A DNA stretch of 8,756 bases from contig CAMVDI010000066.1 of NCBI GenBank assembly GCA_947166205.1, positions 1 through 8,756 on the forward strand. The letters run 5' to 3'. Each line of letters begins with the position of its first letter. The first letter of the stretch is position 1. Under the pieces are notes generated by a model. That model was not told the DNA's origin. It was given only the letters and a program-made list of their open reading frames with translations, and made no database searches. The position numbers and the translations under genes were made by a program. Below are positions 5,752 to 8,756 of this stretch, one piece after another. This DNA comes from an uncultured Clostridia bacterium. GTDB taxonomy: Bacteria > Bacillota_A > Clostridia > Christensenellales > Aristaeellaceae.

Positions 5752-8700
5752 TCAGTTGATCATGATGCCGTAGATATAGTTCTTGTTCCGTTCCGAGGTG
5801 CAGACGACCATCATCCCGTCATAGACCGCGGGGCAGCTTTCGATGGCGCCTTCCACCTGCAGGAAGGCGATCTGGTCCCCGGTGACGCCGTCCAGCATCC
5901 GGACACTGCCGTCCCCGGCGCACTGGATGACCGCCCCGTTCCCTTCCTTGTCATAGACCGCCACGGGGGAGGAATATCCCAGGCCGCTGAGCCCCCTGGC
6001 CCAGACGACGGAACCGTCCTCCTTGCGCAGGCAGATGATCGCCGCCGTCTCCGATCCGAGGCCCAGCCGGCTCCTTCCGTCCTCGCTCAGCCCGTTCACG
6101 GTGTAGTAGAGGTATTCGCCCAGCCCGTTCTGGCCGATGACCGGGGAGGCCCGGAAGCCGCTGACCGTCTTGTTCTTTGTGTCCTTCTTCACGCCGAAGG
6201 AGGCGGTCCACCGGACCTCGCCGGACAGGGCGTCGAAGCATCGGATCTCCGCGTCCCCCTTCTTCCGGGCGGACAGCAGCGTGGCCGTGTACAGGTCCAG
6301 CCCGTCCTCCCCGTGCCAGTCCAGGGCGGGGGTGGATTCCACGGAATCCCCCAGCGCCGCCGCCCAGAGCACCCTCAGCGTGTTGGTGTCCACGCACCGC
6401 AGGAAGCCGCCCATGTCCGCGTAGTATACGTACCGGTCATACATGGCGACGGAGGCCTCCACCGCGGTGGCAGTTTCCTTTTCGCCCTTGGCCTTGCTCT
6501 TCATGACCACGGTGGTGGGGCTCTGGGAATAGACCCCCGCGGCGTAGTCGAATTCCGAGTTCAGGTTGATCAGATACAGCATGCCGTTGGTGCCGGCGGT
6601 CACCAGAACCTTCGGCCCGCTGGTCCGGTCGATCAGCGCGGAGGTGTTGAAGGAGCCCACCTTGTTGTACGGCCGGTTGCTCTTGGCGTCCAGCCCGTCG
6701 ATGAGGCTCATCTCCTTGGAGGTATACAGGTTGTACTGCCGCAGGCCGATGGAACCGGTCCCCCTGGCCATCTTCCGGGCGAACTGCCCGGCGGTCATGT
6801 AGGGCGCGCCGCCGGGATGGACGCTGGGAGCGCCCCGCATGGGGTAGCCCAGCTTGATGGAGTTCCGGGTGGGCGTTCCGTCCGTCAGATCCAGGAAATA
6901 GATCCGGCCGTCCATACCGGCCACGATGACCTCCTTCAGCCTTTCCTTTTCCTTCTTCGCGTCATACATGTCGGTCTGGGCCCGGACCTCAACGCTCCAT
7001 TTCACGATGGCGGGCTGGCTGGACCATCCCGTTCCGTAGTAGGTCTGCCCGGAACCCTTCACGCTCCCGGCCTCCGCCGTCCAGGCCAGGGTCAGCGCGT
7101 TCAGGCCCTTCACGTTTCCCACCGCCGCGTTCTGGCGGAAGGCGTCCGTCCGGAAGGTCAGGATTCCCTGCTTGCTGCGGGTATATTCCCCCAGCACGGG
7201 CATATGGATCTTCTCGCTGTCCGCCCGGGCGTATTCCGAAACCTTCCGGTTTCCGCTGTAGATCACCACGGTGCTGATCAGGGAGGGATCCGCGCTTTCC
7301 GCGGCGCTGACGGTGAAAAGGGGCCGTTGGGCCGGGGTTTCCTGTCCGGCGGACCCATCCGCTTCCCCGGTATCCGCCGCCGCCCGCGCATCCGGTTCCT
7401 CCGGGGCATCTCCCTCCGCGGCCAGGTCTCCCTCCGCCGCCGGATCCTCATCCCCCGAAGAATCCTCATCCGCCGTCAGATCCCCGTCCGCCGGAGCCTC
7501 CTCCGCCGTCAGGTCCTCATCCCCCGAAGAATCCCCGTCCGCCGTCTCGTCCGGCTCCTGGGCAAAGGCGCCCTGGTCGGGGTCGTCCGGGTCGTATCCC
7601 GGGTCGTAGCCCGGATCGAATCCAGGCTCCTCCTGTCCGGCTTCCGGATCCGTACCTTCGTCCGCCGGCAGGGCTTCATCCTGCCCGGCGGTCTCACTCG
7701 CCGCGGGCATCAGAACCGCCCCGGCGGTCTCCTCCGGCCCGGCGGAGACTTCCGGCTCCAGGGTGGGCTCCGTCTCCTCCGGCTCCAGGGTGGGCTCCGT
7801 CTCAGGCTCCCCGGTGGGTTCCGCCGCCGGAGTCTCCCCCGGCAGCACCCGGACCGGCAGCGAGAACTCCGTCGCCGTCCATTCCTCCGAACCGCCGAGA
7901 ACCTCCAGGGTCACCGTCCCCTCATAGGCCGCCTCCGCCCGCCAGGTCAGCGTCCAGGCCAGCTCATCCTCCCCCGCCTCGGTCTTGACCGCGGTGGGCA
8001 GAACCTCCCCTTCCTGGTTCCGGATCTGGACGCCCAGCGTTTCCCGGCCGGTCTTCACGGTGAAGACCAGGGTGGCGGGGGCCGTTTCCTGGGTCTGGTT
8101 TTCCATGGCAAACACGCGGACCGTTCCCGTCTTCTGCCCGCCGCCGAAGAGGGAGCTCAGCCCCCGCTTCAGCCCGCTCAGGGGCCCGGCGCTTTCCTCG
8201 GGCAGCATCAGCAGGCCCACCAGCAGCGCGCCGATCACGAGCAGGGCGATCACGGCGAGGGTCAGCGCCTTCCGGCCCCTCCGGGGCTTATCCTCCTCCC
8301 GGACCGGGAGCGCCGGCCGCCGGCCGTACCGGGACAGTTCATCCTCATCGCCGGGAACGCGGGCGGCCTTCCGGCCCTTCGCCGCCTCCCGGTCCGTCTG
8401 CCGGCTTTCCAGGGCCAGCCGGGCTCTTCCTTCCTCGCTGACCCGGGCCCGCTGGGCCGGGCTCATGCCCATCCGGCCCGGCTCATAGCCCACCCGCTCC
8501 CGGGAAGGTCTTCCCCCCAGGGCGGGCATCCGGGTCGTCCCGTCGGCGGGAGCCTTCCGGGCCTGTTCCTCCTGGCGCTGCCGGTACCGGCTGGCCCCCT
8601 CGAGGGCGGTCCGGCTTCCGTTCTCCCGCTCCGGCCGCGCTCCGGCGGGCCGGTGTTCCGTTCCGTTCTCCGGCTCCGGCTGCTCATTCCGCTCGCATCT

Positions 8701-8756
8701 GCGCCGCGGGGCCGGCGCCTGGGGCGCCTGGGGTTCCGCTTCCGGCCGCTCCGGAG
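5752..8756 (-). CDS. Membrane-anchored PQQ-like beta-propeller protein (5' end outside the window)
   Basis: The frame runs open from the right edge to a TGA at 5752-5754, about 1000 residues. Positions below are numbered from the in-frame ATG at 8529, which I do not think is the start. Parts in order: a charged tail rich in R, E, P and Q (at least 160 residues, including the 75 before that ATG); basic residues KPRRGRK (81-87); one transmembrane segment (about 88-109); a beta-rich, Ig-like region (about 135-230); an acidic Pro/Glu/Asp linker with repeats (231-401); a second beta-rich region (402-520); and a C-terminal propeller (about 530-925). The propeller shows repeated PQQ-like blades, for example AGMDGRIYFLDL (537-548), AEIRCFDALSGEVRW (760-774), IICLRKEDGSVVW (831-843) and AGDGSVRMLDGVTGD (871-885). 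The charges suggest a cytoplasmic tail and an external propeller. The function is not recognised. The family often scaffolds or binds ligands, and no PQQ-dependent dehydrogenase residues are evident. It is first of the visible minus-strand genes and ends 21 bases before glpK. Confidence 0.85.
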   Translation of the reverse strand, partial: PERPEAEPQAPQAPAPRRRCERNEQPEPENGTEHRPAGARPERENGSRTALEGASRYRQRQEEQARKAPADGTTRMPALGGRPSRERVGYEPGRMGMSPAQRARVSEEGRARLALESRQTDREAAKGRKAARVPGDEDELSRYGRRPALPVREEDKPRRGRKALTLAVIALLVIGALLVGLLMLPEESAGPLSGLKRGLSSLFGGGQKTGTVRVFAMENQTQETAPATLVFTVKTGRETLGVQIRNQEGEVLPTAVKTEAGEDELAWTLTWRAEAAYEGTVTLEVLGGSEEWTATEFSLPVRVLPGETPAAEPTGEPETEPTLEPEETEPTLEPEVSAGPEETAGAVLMPAASETAGQDEALPADEGTDPEAGQEEPGFDPGYDPGYDPDDPDQGAFAQEPDETADGDSSGDEDLTAEEAPADGDLTADEDSSGDEDPAAEGDLAAEGDAPEEPDARAAADTGEADGSAGQETPAQRPLFTVSAAESADPSLISTVVIYSGNRKVSEYARADSEKIHMPVLGEYTRSKQGILTFRTDAFRQNAAVGNVKGLNALTLAWTAEAGSVKGSGQTYYGTGWSSQPAIVKWSVEVRAQTDMYDAKKEKERLKEVIVAGMDGRIYFLDLTDGTPTRNSIKLGYPMRGAPSVHPGGAPYMTAGQFARKMARGTGSIGLRQYNLYTSKEMSLIDGLDAKSNRPYNKVGSFNTSALIDRTSGPKVLVTAGTNGMLYLINLNSEFDYAAGVYSQSPTTVVMKSKAKGEKETATAVEASVAMYDRYVYYADMGGFLRCVDTNTLRVLWAAALGDSVESTPALDWHGEDGLDLYTATLLSARKKGDAEIRCFDALSGEVRWTASFGVKKDTKNKTVSGFRASPVIGQNGLGEYLYYTVNGLSEDGRSRLGLGSETAAIICLRKEDGSVVWARGLSGLGYSSPVAVYDKEGNGAVIQCAGDGSVRMLDGVTGDQIAFLQVEGAIESCPAVYDGMMVVCTSERNKNYIYGIMIN
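7445..7534 (-). repeat. 21-base direct repeat encoding a DSSGDED motif
   Basis: Bases 7445-7465 and 7514-7534 are identical. The starts are 69 bases apart, which is 23 codons, so the second copy stays in frame and the SSGDED motif recurs at residues 334-339 and 357-362. It belongs to the same acidic linker as the 27-base repeat. Confidence 0.85.
7589..7612 (-). repeat. 12-base tandem repeat encoding DPGY units
   Basis: Two adjacent 12-base units (7589-7600 and 7601-7612) differ at one base and encode GYDP units in FDPGYDPGYDPDD (residues 304-316). It is a third, shorter in-frame repeat of the acidic linker. Confidence 0.8.
7751..7803 (-). repeat. Perfect 26-base tandem repeat (period 27) in the acidic linker
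   Basis: Bases 7751-7776 and 7778-7803 are identical, separated by one base. The 27-base period equals nine codons, so the unit ETEPTLEPE is encoded twice in frame. Identity at the DNA level, including third positions, points to recent duplication by slippage or unequal exchange rather than convergent protein composition. Confidence 0.9.
8203..8268 (-). other. Single transmembrane segment of the propeller protein
   Basis: About 22 hydrophobic residues (ALTLAVIALLVIGALLVGLL and flanking positions) directly follow a KPRRGRK cluster. By the positive-inside rule the long N-terminal tail would be cytoplasmic and the C-terminal propeller outside. The segment lies too far from any possible N-terminus to be a cleaved signal peptide, so it acts as a signal anchor. 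Confidence 0.85.

Larger units (their letters stand above)
7327..7839 (-). repeat. Acidic low-complexity linker within the propeller gene
   Basis: This segment encodes about 170 residues dominated by E, D, P, A, G and T with few hydrophobic residues, between two beta-rich regions. It contains short tandem motifs (TEPTLEPE twice, DPGY twice, SSGDED twice, AEGD twice). It is probably a flexible spacer outside the membrane that lifts the propeller from the surface or binds cations. Its repetitive DNA is a likely site of length variation. Confidence 0.85.

Noticed and set aside
7445..7803. Possible CRISPR-like or regulatory repeat array
   Set aside because: The repeats are few, irregular, all in frame within a coding sequence, and encode acidic protein motifs. 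There are no regular spacers.
5752..8529. PQQ-dependent dehydrogenase
   Set aside because: The blade repeats are PQQ-like in sequence, but I see none of the dehydrogenase active-site features, and the membrane anchor plus acidic linker fit a structural or binding propeller better.

Overview
The window is a GC-rich stretch of a bacterial chromosome with tightly packed genes. Intergenic gaps are 21 to 32 bases or overlaps, ribosome binding sites are strong (AAGGAGG, GGAGG), one gene starts with GTG, and coding is heavily biased to G/C in third positions. A CDP-glycerol glycerophosphotransferase-type enzyme beside glycerol kinase, and a membrane-anchored beta-propeller protein with an acidic linker, suggest a Gram-positive-type anaerobe, perhaps a GC-rich gut or rumen member of the Clostridia. 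That assignment is an inference; no rRNA or marker gene is present.

Layout. On the plus strand (1-2230), the C-terminal part of an IspD/TarI-family cytidylyltransferase is followed 32 bases later by a full-length thiamine-diphosphate (ThDP) enzyme of the acetolactate-synthase fold. It resembles the ALS-like proteins of surface-polysaccharide loci more than housekeeping IlvB. A hairpin with T-runs on both strands (2255-2285) ends this unit and also the convergent unit opposite it. On the minus strand, reading from the right edge leftwards, four genes form one probable operon. They are a large membrane-anchored PQQ-like beta-propeller protein (its 5' end lies outside the window), glycerol kinase glpK, a CDP-glycerol glycerophosphotransferase-family protein, and a Nudix hydrolase of the ADP-ribose pyrophosphatase type. 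The gaps are 21 and 21 bases, then an 11-base overlap.

How they may work together. Both converging units contain genes connected to CDP-activated polyols or sugars: a CDP-forming enzyme family on one side, glycerol 3-phosphate supply plus a CDP-alditol phosphate transferase family on the other. A cell-surface polymer theme is therefore plausible, although the two units are transcribed separately and no polymer has been shown. The Nudix enzyme may only be a co-transcribed housekeeping gene.

Nothing in the window is clearly a new defence or mobile system. There are no tRNAs, rRNAs, CRISPR arrays, insertion sequences or attachment sites that I can support, and no gene-free stretch over 300 bases. 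The points most worth a second look are the cytidylyltransferase and ThDP-enzyme pair, the altered motif in the cytidylyltransferase, a glycerol kinase without the HPr-phosphorylation histidine, and the propeller protein whose true start lies outside the window.
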